A stretch of 64,000 nucleotides of DNA from Sinorhizobium fredii NGR234 (GCF_000018545.1 NC_012586.1:1550001-1614000), one strand, 5' to 3'. Positions 53,568 to 63,225 are shown, counted from the first letter of the stretch. A program made the numbers and translations. The notes: a model not told the origin generated them from the sequence alone.

Positions 53568-54499
53568 GCGATCCAAGAGCAGTGCTTCTCACGCGTCGCG
53601 ATCTACTCTCAGTCACCGCCGCGGCGACTGCGGCCGCAATGCTGCCGCCAGCCGTGTACGCGTCCGATTTCCATCGGTTCAAGCACGGGGCGTTCGACAT
53701 CACCGTCGTCAGTGACGGCTTCATTACACTGTCGGCCGAAATACTCCTGCCGGACGCCACGCCCGAGGAGCGGCAGGTGATAATGCCGAGGCTTGGCGGT
53801 GACGCGCAAGGCGCACCTGTGCAGGCCAATATTCCACTCATCCGCCATGGAGACGATCTGATGCTGGTCGACAACGGCTCTGGAACGAACTTCCAGGCCA
53901 GCGCTGGGAAATTGGCCGCGAACCTCAAGACCCTCGGTATTGAACCGGAGGACATAACGAAGGTCGTCTTCACCCATGCCCATCCCGATCACTCGGGCGC
54001 GACGACCACCTCCGACGGCAAGGTTCTCTATCCCAATGCGGAGTATTTCGTCAGCGAGGCAGAATGGAGCTTCTGGACCGACAAGGCGTTCGAGACGCAC
54101 ACGCCGACCGCCCTGCACGACTTCGCGCGCGGCGCGCAACGGGACCTGTTCGCGGTCAAGGACAGGCTGACCCTCGTGAAACCGGGTCAGGAGATCGTGC
54201 CTGGAATGCAGGTCGTGGATACGCCGGGGCACACACCGGGCCATGTCTCCATCGAGCTGGCGGGCGATGGCAACCTGCTGGTCACCGGAGACGCATGCAC
54301 CAATGACGTCATCTTCTTCGCACACTCGGATTGGCACTTCGGCTTCGACACGACTCCCGAGACCGCGCTCAAGAGCAGGAAGAGGCTCCTGGATCGCGCG
54401 GCGTCCGAGAAGATCAAGATGCTCGGCTATCACTGGAGCTATCCGGGCGTTGGATACGCGGAGCGTAAGGACAACGCCTATCGTTTTGTGAGAGCGTGA
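53564..54499 (+). CDS. Metallo-beta-lactamase-fold hydrolase with Tat leader
   Basis: 311 residues. Twin-arginine leader (LTRRDLLSVTAAATAAAM, Arg11-Arg12). Metal motif THAHPDHSG (His138, His140, Asp142, His143), a second His in DTPGHTPGHVS and the GDA Asp in VTGDACTND complete a two-metal site. Exported by Tat, probably folded with its zinc ions. Substrates in this branch include lactones, esters and organophosphates, and the actual one is unknown. Translationally coupled to the SDR gene. Confidence 0.87.
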   Translation: MSDPRAVLLTRRDLLSVTAAATAAAMLPPAVYASDFHRFKHGAFDITVVSDGFITLSAEILLPDATPEERQVIMPRLGGDAQGAPVQANIPLIRHGDDLMLVDNGSGTNFQASAGKLAANLKTLGIEPEDITKVVFTHAHPDHSGATTTSDGKVLYPNAEYFVSEAEWSFWTDKAFETHTPTALHDFARGAQRDLFAVKDRLTLVKPGQEIVPGMQVVDTPGHTPGHVSIELAGDGNLLVTGDACTNDVIFFAHSDWHFGFDTTPETALKSRKRLLDRAASEKIKMLGYHWSYPGVGYAERKDNAYRFVRA

Positions 54500-54777
54500 G
54501 ACAGATGCTCTCACGCAGTTGCGCTTCGCTTGGTACGAAACAGATCAGTGGAGCCGTGAAAGGCTGCGACCTCTGAGAAACGCGAATTCTCGACCCGTTA
54601 GGGACATTCGGAACAGATGCAGGCATGGCTCGATTCAGCTCATTGCAGCCAATCGATTCATCGCAAAAACAAGCCTCCTGCCGCGGTGTTTCCAAACGGA
54701 CGCTCGCCTGTATCCACACCGGAGTACTGGGTCGAAATTGTGGCGCATCGACTGCAGGTCTTCAAGCAAGCCTGCAG

Positions 54778-55980
54778 TCAGGGGAAACAGTGTGCAACAC
54801 GGTCGCTCCGGCGGAGCATGGTGCCGAGCGCGACCGAAGCGAGAGCGAAACCGAGCAGGCTGACGCCGCTCCAGGCGCCGAAACTCCACACAGCGACGGC
54901 GAGCGCCGATCCGGCCGTGCCACCCAGAAACATGCTCGTCATGAAGATGGTGTTGATGCGGCTGCGGGCCTGCGCATCGAGCGCGTAGATAATGTGCTGA
55001 TTGGAGATCAAGGCGACCTGGATACCAACGTCGAGGACGACGACGCCGATGAGAATTCCCGGTATCGAAGCCCAGAAGCCGAGCACTCCCCACGCGACCA
55101 GTGTTAACACCGCCCCCAGCCCAACGACCGAATGAGGGCCACGCCGGTCGGCTATCCTCCCAGCCAAGGGCGCGGCAAGTACACCGACGGCACCAACAAT
55201 GCCGAACAAGCCGGCGACATCCGCGCCGAGATTGAACTGTGGCGTTGCGAGGTAAAGGGCGAGGATGGTCCAGAAGGCGGTGAAGGATGCAAAATGCGTC
55301 GCCTGCACGATCGAAGCGGTCCGCAAATAAGGATGCCGCCGCCATAGCTCGAGGAGCGACCGAAGCGCCGCGGGGTAGGACAGGCGAGAAACCGGGCTGA
55401 GGTCCGGCAGAGCCATATACATCATGGCCGCGCCGACCAGCGCGAGGGGCGCGCTCACCCAGAACATGTCGCGCCAGCTCAAATGCTCACCGACGAAGCC
55501 GGACACAGTGCGGCTGAGCAGGATGCCGGAAAGGACGCCGGCCATGACCGTGCCAATTGCCACACCGCGCCGCTCGGGCGAGGCAAGCGCCGCAGCCATG
55601 GGGACGATCTGCTGGGCAACGGTGGCACTTGCCCCGAGCAGTATCGAGGCAGCGACGAGGAGAGCGGCAGTCGGTGCGACAGCCGCCAGGACGGAAGCCG
55701 CCGCCAAAGCGAAGAACTGTCCGATGATCAGCCGCCGGCGCTGAACAATATCCCCGAGCGGCAAGAGCAGAAAAAGCCCCAACGCATAGCCGAGCTGGGT
55801 GGCTGTGGGAACGACGGCGGTCGCGGATTGGCCCGAGAACTCGGCTTCGATCAGGCCGAGGATCGGCTGATTGTAATAGATGTTCGCGACGGCAATGCCG
55901 CTGGCAACGGCCATGGCGTAGAGGCGAAGGCGGCCGAGTTCGGATCGAGAGCCGAGGCACTTTTCATTGAATAGGTTCAT
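54778..55980 (-). CDS. MFS transporter (drug/sugar efflux type)
   Basis: 400 residues, twelve predicted membrane helices, with the NIYYNQPIL motif and the loop GRIADRRGPHSV between helices. It belongs to the arabinose/drug efflux branch of the major facilitator superfamily. It is divergent from a LysR gene, a standard arrangement in which the regulator senses the transported compound. Start ATG 55980 lacks a clear ribosome-binding site. Confidence 0.87.
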   Translation of the reverse strand: MNLFNEKCLGSRSELGRLRLYAMAVASGIAVANIYYNQPILGLIEAEFSGQSATAVVPTATQLGYALGLFLLLPLGDIVQRRRLIIGQFFALAAASVLAAVAPTAALLVAASILLGASATVAQQIVPMAAALASPERRGVAIGTVMAGVLSGILLSRTVSGFVGEHLSWRDMFWVSAPLALVGAAMMYMALPDLSPVSRLSYPAALRSLLELWRRHPYLRTASIVQATHFASFTAFWTILALYLATPQFNLGADVAGLFGIVGAVGVLAAPLAGRIADRRGPHSVVGLGAVLTLVAWGVLGFWASIPGILIGVVVLDVGIQVALISNQHIIYALDAQARSRINTIFMTSMFLGGTAGSALAVAVWSFGAWSGVSLLGFALASVALGTMLRRSDRVAHCFP

Positions 55981-56069
55981 TGATTGATGATCTTTCCCGC
56001 TGATGAAAACTGTGCCGACCCTAATTTTTTATCGCAGGATGTGTTAGATACCGGCAGCGTCATTTTGGA

Positions 56070-56086
56070 ATATCGAAAACTGATAT
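56070..56086. promoter_or_regulatory. LysR-type operator overlapping the lysR start
   Basis: ATATC (56070-56074), seven bases, GATAT (56082-56086) form a dyad of the T-N11-A type bound by LysR regulators. It ends one base before the LysR ATG and lies 90 bases upstream of the divergent MFS gene, so it suits autorepression plus activation of the transporter. Confidence 0.5.
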
Positions 56087-56087
56087 A

Positions 56088-56981
56088 ATGAACATTGATG
56101 AGGTTGTCGTTTTTGCTGCAGCGGCCCGTGCCGGAAGCCTTTCCGAGGCTGCCCGCCGCCTAGGCCTTACACCGATGATCGCCACCCGGCGGCTCGCGTC
56201 GCTTGAGCGTTCGCTTGGCGTGAGGCTCATGCACCGCACGACGAGATCGATGTCGCTCACGCCCGAAGGAGAGAGTTTCCTTCCTTATGCTCAGGCTCTG
56301 GTCGAAACGGAGCAGCAAGCGCTCGCCCTGCTGCGCGGCGAGGACAAGGGCGCGGCCGGGCTCCTGCGCGTCTCGGCCCCGGTGGCCTTTTCGATCAAGG
56401 TGATCGCTCCGCTTGTCCCCCCTCTTCTGAACACCAATCCGGAGCTCAGGATGTCGCTCGACATGACCGACAGCATGCCCGACCTGGTGTCCTCAGGGAC
56501 GGACCTCGCCATCCGAATTGCGCGACTGAAGGACAGCAGCCTCATCGCCAAGAAGCTGGCGGACAACCCGCGCTCACTTGTCGCCTCGCCAGCCTATCTT
56601 GAGAAACACGGCAGGCCGCGTAGTGCCGGCGAGCTTGCGCACCACGATTGTCTGCCTCTCTACGGAGTGACGCACTGGACATTCCTCCGTGCCGGGCTCG
56701 AAGCCTCGTTGCGTCTGCAGAGCCGTTTTTCGTCGACGAGCATCGAAGGCTGCCATGCGGCCTGCCTTGCGGGCGCAGGAATAGCGCTGCTGTCGGATTG
56801 GAATGTTGCCGACGATCTCGCGTGCGGACGGTTGGCGCGTGTCGCCCTGGACGACGCAGAGCCCGAAACGCTCGCAATTTGGGCCGTTTATCCAACGAGC
56901 AGGCTCGTTCCCCCCAAGGTTCGCATCTTCATCGACGCGCTTGTGAGCGCACTTGCGGCGATCAAAGGATCGAGTACTTGA
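56088..56981 (+). CDS. LysR-family transcription regulator
   Basis: 297 residues. N-terminal winged helix (VVFAAAARAGSLSEAARRLG and LTPMIATRRLASLERSLGVR) and a periplasmic-binding-like effector domain. No Shine-Dalgarno sequence is obvious; the start is placed where the HTH begins. It most likely controls the divergent MFS gene and itself through the dyad at 56070-56086. Confidence 0.9.
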   Translation: MNIDEVVVFAAAARAGSLSEAARRLGLTPMIATRRLASLERSLGVRLMHRTTRSMSLTPEGESFLPYAQALVETEQQALALLRGEDKGAAGLLRVSAPVAFSIKVIAPLVPPLLNTNPELRMSLDMTDSMPDLVSSGTDLAIRIARLKDSSLIAKKLADNPRSLVASPAYLEKHGRPRSAGELAHHDCLPLYGVTHWTFLRAGLEASLRLQSRFSSTSIEGCHAACLAGAGIALLSDWNVADDLACGRLARVALDDAEPETLAIWAVYPTSRLVPPKVRIFIDALVSALAAIKGSST

Positions 56982-57073
56982 TCCCCTTGAATCGGCAGCA
57001 ACGCGCGCGGTCGCGAATGCCGGGCAGCGCTGCTCGCGAGCCGGCGGCGCTGGTCGCCGCCGGCTCGCGTTGC

Positions 57074-57904
57074 TTAGGACTTGATGAACGCGAGCAGATC
57101 AGGATTGATGACATCGGCATGGGTCGTCAGCATGCCATGCGAGTAACCCTGATAGACTTTGAGCGTGCCGTTCTTCAGGAGCTTCACCGCGAGACGCGCC
57201 GAACTGTCGATCGGCACGATCTGATCGTCGTCCCCATGCATGACCAGCGTCGGCACCTCGACCTTCTTGAGATCCTCGGTGAAATCCGTTTCGGAAAAGG
57301 CCTTGATGCCGTCGTAATGGGCCTTGGCGCTACCCATCATGCCCTGCCGCCACCAATTCTGGATCACGCCGTTCGAGATCTTCGCATCGGGGCGGTTAAA
57401 TCCGTAAAAGGGACCGCTCGGCAGGTCGATGAAGAACTGGGCGCGGTTGGCCGCGAGCTGAGAGCGGAGACCGTCGAACACGTCCATCGGCAGTCCGCCG
57501 GGATAAGCTTCCGTCTTCAGCATGATCGGCGGAACGGCGCCGACCATCACCAGCTTGGCGACGCGGCCGGCACCGTGGCGAGCGACATAAGCGAGTGCCT
57601 CGCCGCCGCCCGTGGAGTGGCCGATATGAATGGCGTCGCGGAGATCGAGCTCAGTCGCTAGCGCAGCGACATCTGCTGCGTAATGGGCGATGTCGTGGCC
57701 GTCGCTGACCTGAGTCGAGCGGCCGTGGCCGCGCCGGTCATGGGCGAGGACGCGATAGCCCTTGCTCAGGAAGTAGAGCATCTGCGCGTCCCAGTCGTCC
57801 GAGGAAAGCGGCCAGCCGTGGTGGAACACGATTGGCTGGCCCGAACCCCAATCCTTGTAGAAGATCTCGACGCCGTCTTCCGTCTTGATGAAGTTCTGGG
57901 TCAT
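57074..57904 (-). CDS. Alpha/beta hydrolase (non-heme chloroperoxidase-like), cytoplasmic paralogue
   Basis: 276 residues from ATG 57904 (AAGGAA upstream). Nearly the same protein as the hydrolase at 51780-52610, roughly 70 percent identical by eye over the full length, but without the Tat leader. Catalytic Ser in GHSTGG, Asp in HGDDDQIVP, His in YSHGMLTTH. It is the last gene in the minus-strand run from 63225, though 236 bases separate it from the MFS gene, so it may have its own promoter. Confidence 0.88.
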   Translation of the reverse strand: MTQNFIKTEDGVEIFYKDWGSGQPIVFHHGWPLSSDDWDAQMLYFLSKGYRVLAHDRRGHGRSTQVSDGHDIAHYAADVAALATELDLRDAIHIGHSTGGGEALAYVARHGAGRVAKLVMVGAVPPIMLKTEAYPGGLPMDVFDGLRSQLAANRAQFFIDLPSGPFYGFNRPDAKISNGVIQNWWRQGMMGSAKAHYDGIKAFSETDFTEDLKKVEVPTLVMHGDDDQIVPIDSSARLAVKLLKNGTLKVYQGYSHGMLTTHADVINPDLLAFIKS

Positions 57905-58140
57905 GGGAACCGTTCCTTTGCTTTGGGTTAACATGGGAAGTTGCCGCCGCGAACCGCCTGCACCCTGGGCACGGCAGATGCGTGAGAAGGTAGCGTCGTC
58001 CGAGAGGCAGGGCCGCCGAAGCCAGCCCTCCGCCCCCTCGCGGCCGCACCTCGAAGCCTAACGACGCCTCCGGACAAAGTCTTGTCGGTTTCCGTTGTGT
58101 TTTGGATAAAGGCGCCCGCGTCGCGTGCGAATGCTCGCAC

Positions 58141-59754
58141 TCAGTTGCGACCGAGATGGGGTCGATTTATCGACAGCAGATGGTTGACCACGGGCGCCTC
58201 TGGACCCCTGTGGAAACGACGGACTTGCTGCTGTACGTCGGCATCGGCCTTCGAGATGCGCCGGTGCTGGCGAAGGTGCTCAGCCCAGGATTCGACCATG
58301 AACCACTCGACGATTCTCTGCGGATCGGCGGCGTCCTCGGTGACGCCCCAGCCATAAGCGCCATCGCGGCGACGCTCCCCGGAGAGCTTGGCGAGCGCCT
58401 TCAGAAAATCGCTCCGGTCGCTTTCGTCCACCCGGTATTCGATCGTGACGAGCACGGGACCGCGATCGCGCTCGACGGGGGCAGCGGTGAGAGGTTCCGG
58501 CCAGTGGTTCGATGCCACCAGGTCCGCGTCGCCCTTCGGCAGCTTGACGAGGTGAAAGACGAGCCCGGCCACGGCAAGTCCAACGGCGCCGAGAACAAGG
58601 GTCGTCGGAACGCCGGCGATCTCTGCGACGGCACCCCAGGCGAGGCTCCCGGCGGTCATCGCCCCGTTGAACACCGTGAGATAGACAGCGAGTGAACGTC
58701 CCCGAACCCAGTTCGGCAGGATCGATTGTGCGGTCCCGTTCAGTGTGGTCAGCGCAGTGATCCAGGCGGCTCCCAAGGCAAGCAGAGCCAGAATGGCGAT
58801 CCATCGAGCCGGCGCGAAGGACAGCCCGCCCATCACGGCCGCCGTGACGAGCGCGGAGCCGAGCAACAGTGTGTCCGCATCGAGCTTTGCTCGAAGTTTC
58901 GGCATCACCAGCGCACCGGCGATGGCGCCGGCGCCGACAGCGCCGAGCAAGATGCCATAGAAGCCGGCGTCGCCGCCGAGAAGATTGCGGGCGACCAGGG
59001 GCAGAAGCGCCCAGACCGAACTCGAGAAAGCAAAGAATGCGGCCGCCCGGAAAAGCACGACATGCAGTTCGCGGCTCGCCCTCGCATAGCGCAGACCGGC
59101 GCGGAATGCTCCGAAGAAGCGTTCGGACAAGCCGTCGTCGACATCAGGCACGCGCCTCCACCAGATGAGGGCGGCGATGACGAAAACGTAGCTGATCACG
59201 TCAACGCCATAGGTAAAAGCTGCGCCGAACCAGGCAAGCAGCAGGCCGCCGACTGCCGGGCCGATCGCTCGGGAGATGTTGATGCCGAGCGAGTTGAGCG
59301 CTACGGCACCTTTGAGATCCTGCTTTGGGACCAGTTCGGGAACGATGGCCTGCCAGGTCGGCGCCATCAGCGCCGCTCCGATACCCCCGACGAAGGTGAG
59401 TGCGATCAGGGACGTGATGGTCTGCAACCCCGTCGCAGACAGCAACATGAGGCAGATGCTGGCTCCGGCCAGCAGAAGCTGGATGATGATCAGGAACTTG
59501 CGGCGGTCGAGAATATCCGACAGTACACCTGCAGGGATCGCGAGGAGGAAGATCGGGAGCGTCCCCGCGGCCTGCACCGCCGCGACGGCGGCTGGTGCGT
59601 TCGAGAAGTCGGTAACAAGCCATGAGCTTGCGACATCGCGGATGAAGCTGCCGGTGTTACCAACAATCGTTGCCATCCAGAGAATGGCAAAGGTCTTCTG
59701 GCGAAGCGGCGCGAAGCCGCCGCCAGCCGCCGGGGCTGCAGACAGAGAGCTCAT
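58141..59754 (-). CDS. MFS_3-type transporter with C-terminal ferredoxin-like domain
   Basis: 537 residues from ATG 59754. Ten to twelve membrane helices of the EntS/MFS_3 type (FAILWMATIVGNTGSFIRDV near the start, GIGAALMAPTWQAIVPEL) are followed from about residue 430 by a soluble domain (GPVLVTIEYRVDESDRSDFL onward) that looks like an antibiotic-biosynthesis-monooxygenase ferredoxin fold. This combined form is known in the family. Its start overlaps the DoxX stop (ATGA). Likely efflux of a small hydrophobic compound. Confidence 0.83.
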   Translation of the reverse strand: MSSLSAAPAAGGGFAPLRQKTFAILWMATIVGNTGSFIRDVASSWLVTDFSNAPAAVAAVQAAGTLPIFLLAIPAGVLSDILDRRKFLIIIQLLLAGASICLMLLSATGLQTITSLIALTFVGGIGAALMAPTWQAIVPELVPKQDLKGAVALNSLGINISRAIGPAVGGLLLAWFGAAFTYGVDVISYVFVIAALIWWRRVPDVDDGLSERFFGAFRAGLRYARASRELHVVLFRAAAFFAFSSSVWALLPLVARNLLGGDAGFYGILLGAVGAGAIAGALVMPKLRAKLDADTLLLGSALVTAAVMGGLSFAPARWIAILALLALGAAWITALTTLNGTAQSILPNWVRGRSLAVYLTVFNGAMTAGSLAWGAVAEIAGVPTTLVLGAVGLAVAGLVFHLVKLPKGDADLVASNHWPEPLTAAPVERDRGPVLVTIEYRVDESDRSDFLKALAKLSGERRRDGAYGWGVTEDAADPQRIVEWFMVESWAEHLRQHRRISKADADVQQQVRRFHRGPEAPVVNHLLSINRPHLGRN

Positions 59755-60194
59755 GAAGTCCGTCCCTTTCCGAGCAAGCCATGTTCTCGCAGGTCGTGCC
59801 ATACGACCAGAGCGAACGCGCCAACGAGTCCGACATGTTCGAAGAAGCCGTTCATAGCCATTGATCGCTCCATGCCAGCCGGCAATTCCCAGAAACGAAG
59901 CGCGATGAAGGTCGCGGCGAATGTGAAGACGGCAAGTGCGGTCGCCGCTGCCCAGCGGTAGATGCCGACGAGGATGAGCGCCGACATGGATAGCTCGAAG
60001 ACGATCACGCCGATGGCAAAAAACGGCGCCGGGTGCAGCCCGAAATGGTCCATTTCGGCGATCGCTCCGGCGAAGTCGAAGATCTTCACGAGCGACCCTT
60101 GAATATAAGCCGAGCAGAGGGCGAGCAGGGCCAGAAAATGGAGTGCCGGCGTGCGGGACGTCCTTGGAGCCTCAAAGAATCGAATACTTGTCAT
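59751..60194 (-). CDS. DoxX-family membrane protein
   Basis: 147 residues with four hydrophobic helices and the DoxX-like pattern HFLALLALCSAYIQGSLVKI, then FGLHPAPFFAIGV and a GLVGAFALVVW end. DoxX-type proteins work at the membrane in redox and oxidative stress. Start at ATG 60194 with GGAGCGGAAG in front. It is 11 bases downstream of the amidohydrolase gene and overlaps the MFS gene. Confidence 0.8.
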   Translation of the reverse strand: MTSIRFFEAPRTSRTPALHFLALLALCSAYIQGSLVKIFDFAGAIAEMDHFGLHPAPFFAIGVIVFELSMSALILVGIYRWAAATALAVFTFAATFIALRFWELPAGMERSMAMNGFFEHVGLVGAFALVVWHDLREHGLLGKGRTS

Positions 60195-60205
60195 CTTCCG
60201 CTCCG

Positions 60206-62191
60206 TTACACGGCCCAGCACGAGCAGCCGAGCGCGCCGAAGAAACCTTTCAGATCGGCGATCGGCAGGCGTGACGTCCAGGCCGCAGCATGGTCGTGAG
60301 CATGCATGCCGCAACTGCTGGAGCAGCCGCAGGAGGCGATGGCGGTTCTTCTGAGCGAATGTCGGCCAGCTCCCTCCGGCTCGCCCCACGCGGCATAGCC
60401 GCCACAGGTTCTGACCGGCGACCAGTCGGGCATCGCCGGCGGCAACGGATTCTGGTCGAGACTGGCGAAATCGTTCGCCGCATAGACGATCTTCCCGCCG
60501 ACCATCGTAAGGTCGGAGGTCAGGAACGAGATCTCGTCCTCGGTGCAGGCGAAATAGTCCTTGCTGGGAACGATCAGATCGGCGAGCTGGCCCTTCTCGA
60601 TACGCCCCTTCCTGCCTTCCTCGTTGGAGAACCATTGCACCTTTTCCGTCCACATGCGCAGAGCCGTTTCGCGGTCGAGGCAGTTGGCGCGCGGATAGAG
60701 CTGCATGCCGCCCACCGTCTTGCCGGTCACCAGCCAGGAAAGCGAGACCCAGGGGTTGTAGGACGCAACTCGCGTAGCATCGGTGCCTGCGGAGACATTC
60801 ACGCCCTTCTCGAGCATGCGCGCGACTGGCGGCGTCGCCTCGGCGACGCCATGACCGTAGCGCTCGACGAAATATTCGCCCTGATAGGCCATGCGGTGCT
60901 GCACGGCGATGCCGCCGCCGAGTGCTGCGATCCGGTCGATGGATTGGTCGGAGATCGTCTCCGCATGGTCGAAGAACCAGTTGATGCCGGAGAGCGGGAT
61001 GTCCTGGTTCACCTTCTCGAAGACGTCGAGGGCACGGCTGATCGTCTCGTCATAGGTAGCGTGCAGGCGCCAGGGCCAGCGGTTCTCGGCGAGGATCCGC
61101 ACGACTTCCTCGAGCTCGCCTTCCATTTCCTGCGGCAAGTCGGGTCGTGGCTCGCGGAAGTCCTCGAAGTCCGCGGCCGAGAAGACCAGCATCTCTCCGG
61201 CGCCGTTGTGGCGGAAGAAATCGTCGCCCTGCTTGTATTTGACCGAGGACGTCCATTTGAGGAAATCCTCCTTTTCCTCTTTCGGCTTCTGCGTGAAGAG
61301 GTTATAGGCGAGTCTGACGGTCATCTGCCCCTCATCCGCGAGCTTCTGGATGACGGCGTAGTCGTCCGGGTAATTCTGAAAGCCGCCGCCCGCATCGATG
61401 ACGCTGGTGACGCCGAGGCGATTGAGCTCGCGCATGAAGTGGCGGGTCGAATTGACCTGGTACTGGAAGGGGAGCTTCGGCCCCTTGGCAAGGGTCGAAT
61501 AGAGAATGCCCGCATTTGGTTTGGCGAGCAGGAGACCGGTGGGATTGCCCTCGGCATCGCGAGTGATCTCGCCGCCCGGAGGGTTCGGGGTGTCCTTGGT
61601 AAAGCCGACAGCGCGAAGTGCGGCGGCATTGAGCAGCGCCCGGTCGTAAAGATGCAGCAGGAACACGGGCGTATCGGGGGCGATCGCGTTGATCTCATCG
61701 ATCGTCGGCAGCCGCTTTTCGGCGAACTGGTGCTCGGTGAAGCCGCCGACGACGCGCACCCATTGTGGCGGCGGCGTGATCGCGACCTGCCGCTTCAGCA
61801 TGTCCATCGCGTCGGCGAGCGAGCGCACGCCGTCCCAGCGCAGCTCCATATTGAAGTTCAGCCCGCCACGAACGACGTGGGTGTGGTTGTCGTTGAGACC
61901 AGGCAGCACGCGCTTGCCTTTGAGGTCGACGACCTTGGTATCGGGCCTGGCAAGAGCCATGATCTCATGATCATGCCCAACCGCGAGGAACTTGCCGTCC
62001 TTGATGGCGACGGCGGTGGCGTTCGGATTCGTGCGGTCGAGCGTTGTCAGCAAACCATTGTGCAGGATCAGATCGGCGCTCATTGGCTTGTCTCCTGAAG
62101 TCGAAGCGGAATTGGCGGCGCGCGCCGGTGAAAACAGGTTCGGGAGCGCCAGCGCGGACGCCGCCCCGAGAAAACCGCGGCGGGTCGGCAT
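60206..62191 (-). CDS. Tat-exported amidohydrolase (YtcJ-like) with Cys/His-rich tail
   Basis: 661 residues. The leader MPTRRGFLGAASALALPNLF has twin arginines (Arg4-Arg5). The amidohydrolase-3 core has the metal motif GLNDNHTHVV, a later FDHAET and a final SAGTDATR Asp. After the normal end of the family (about residue 600), a tail adds a Cys/His cluster (ASCGCSSSCGMHAHDHAAAW, then GALGCSCWAV at the very end) that could bind metal. Members hydrolyse amide or cyclic C-N bonds of many xenobiotics. Its ATG overlaps the XapX stop by one base (TAATG). Confidence 0.85.
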   Translation of the reverse strand: MPTRRGFLGAASALALPNLFSPARAANSASTSGDKPMSADLILHNGLLTTLDRTNPNATAVAIKDGKFLAVGHDHEIMALARPDTKVVDLKGKRVLPGLNDNHTHVVRGGLNFNMELRWDGVRSLADAMDMLKRQVAITPPPQWVRVVGGFTEHQFAEKRLPTIDEINAIAPDTPVFLLHLYDRALLNAAALRAVGFTKDTPNPPGGEITRDAEGNPTGLLLAKPNAGILYSTLAKGPKLPFQYQVNSTRHFMRELNRLGVTSVIDAGGGFQNYPDDYAVIQKLADEGQMTVRLAYNLFTQKPKEEKEDFLKWTSSVKYKQGDDFFRHNGAGEMLVFSAADFEDFREPRPDLPQEMEGELEEVVRILAENRWPWRLHATYDETISRALDVFEKVNQDIPLSGINWFFDHAETISDQSIDRIAALGGGIAVQHRMAYQGEYFVERYGHGVAEATPPVARMLEKGVNVSAGTDATRVASYNPWVSLSWLVTGKTVGGMQLYPRANCLDRETALRMWTEKVQWFSNEEGRKGRIEKGQLADLIVPSKDYFACTEDEISFLTSDLTMVGGKIVYAANDFASLDQNPLPPAMPDWSPVRTCGGYAAWGEPEGAGRHSLRRTAIASCGCSSSCGMHAHDHAAAWTSRLPIADLKGFFGALGCSCWAV

Positions 62192-62481
62192 TAGCCGATC
62201 CTCCGTGTCGGTGCCCGGTCGGAGGCACCAGCATGATCATGATCTGCCCCGGTCGGCAGTTCCCCGAAGACGTGCGGGATGCAGCGGCTGCCGACCCAGG
62301 AAACGGTGAGCGGATTGCCTGACATTAGGCGCTTGACGAGAGGCACCGCCTGTTCGCCGACGAGGATCCCCAGGAGCCCCACCAGCGCGATCACCGGCGG
62401 AGCCGGCGAGCGAACGTTGAGCAGGCTGTAGATGACACCGACGAGGAGCCCGGCCCCGAGCGAGAGGAGATACATCTTCAT
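62191..62481 (-). CDS. XapX-domain small membrane protein
   Basis: 96 residues from ATG 62481 with AAGGAA upstream; TTG 62487 is less likely. Two hydrophobic helices, KMYLLSLGAGLLVGVIYSLL and PPVIALVGLLGILVGE, are the XapX (DUF1427) signature. The C-terminal 40 residues are polar with a GADHDHAG stretch. Function unknown. XapX genes often sit between hydrolase genes in rhizobia and pseudomonads, as here. Confidence 0.8.
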   Translation of the reverse strand: MKMYLLSLGAGLLVGVIYSLLNVRSPAPPVIALVGLLGILVGEQAVPLVKRLMSGNPLTVSWVGSRCIPHVFGELPTGADHDHAGASDRAPTRRIG

Positions 62482-62568
62482 CGTCAATTCCTTTGTTCCG
62501 CTTGCGGTCGCTGCTCCGACCGCAAGCGTGCGGCCGGAGCGATGCTCTACGGATGAGCCCAGTGGATG

Positions 62569-63225
62569 TCAGTGGCCTTCGGAAGCGCCGAACATGGTCT
62601 TGGCGTAGATGATGCCGAGGCCATAGGCGCCACCAAACTTCTTGGCGATGCCGGTGGTCATGTCGTAGGTCTCGGTGCGGGCCCAGTCGCGCTGCAGCTC
62701 GAGCATATACTGGAGTGAGGTCATCGGCCGAACGCCGGCCTGCACCATGCGGTCCATCGCGCGCTCGTGCGCCTCGTCGGACACGTCGCCACAGGCGTCG
62801 GCGATCACGTAGACCTCGAAGCCTTGATCGAGAGCTGACAGGGTCGGACCAACAATGCAGACCGATGTCCAAAGCCCGCAGAACACGAGGCGCTTCTTGC
62901 CGATGCGGTTGACTTCTTCGATTACCGCGGCGTCTTCCCAGGTGTTCATGGAGGTGCGGTCGAGAAGCGGCTGTCCGGGGAAGGCATCGGTGATCTCGGC
63001 GAACATGGGCCCGGAGAAGCTCTTTTCCGCAACCGTCGTCAGGATCGTGGGGACCTTGAAACCGGCAGCCGCGTTGGCGACCAGGGCCGCATTGTTGCGC
63101 AGTTGCACAGCGTCGATCGACTTTGTCGCAAACGACATTTGCGATTGGAAGTCGATCATGATCAGCGCGTGATCCTTGGGCGAGACGAGGAGGTTGCCGG
63201 GGGTCGGTGTTGCGTTCAGCGTCAT
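62569..63225 (-). CDS. Isochorismatase-like hydrolase (YcaC-type)
   Basis: 218 residues from ATG 63225 (GAGG upstream). Cysteine-hydrolase fold: Asp25 in LIMIDFQSQM, nucleophile Cys123 in CGLWTSVCIVGPT, and the family's ISDACGD-like strand (VIADACGDVSDEAHERAM). The position of the usual catalytic Lys reads Arg90 (LLDRTSMNTW) by my alignment, which should be treated with caution. First gene of the minus-strand hydrolase/transport operon. Confidence 0.85.
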   Translation of the reverse strand: MTLNATPTPGNLLVSPKDHALIMIDFQSQMSFATKSIDAVQLRNNAALVANAAAGFKVPTILTTVAEKSFSGPMFAEITDAFPGQPLLDRTSMNTWEDAAVIEEVNRIGKKRLVFCGLWTSVCIVGPTLSALDQGFEVYVIADACGDVSDEAHERAMDRMVQAGVRPMTSLQYMLELQRDWARTETYDMTTGIAKKFGGAYGLGIIYAKTMFGASEGH

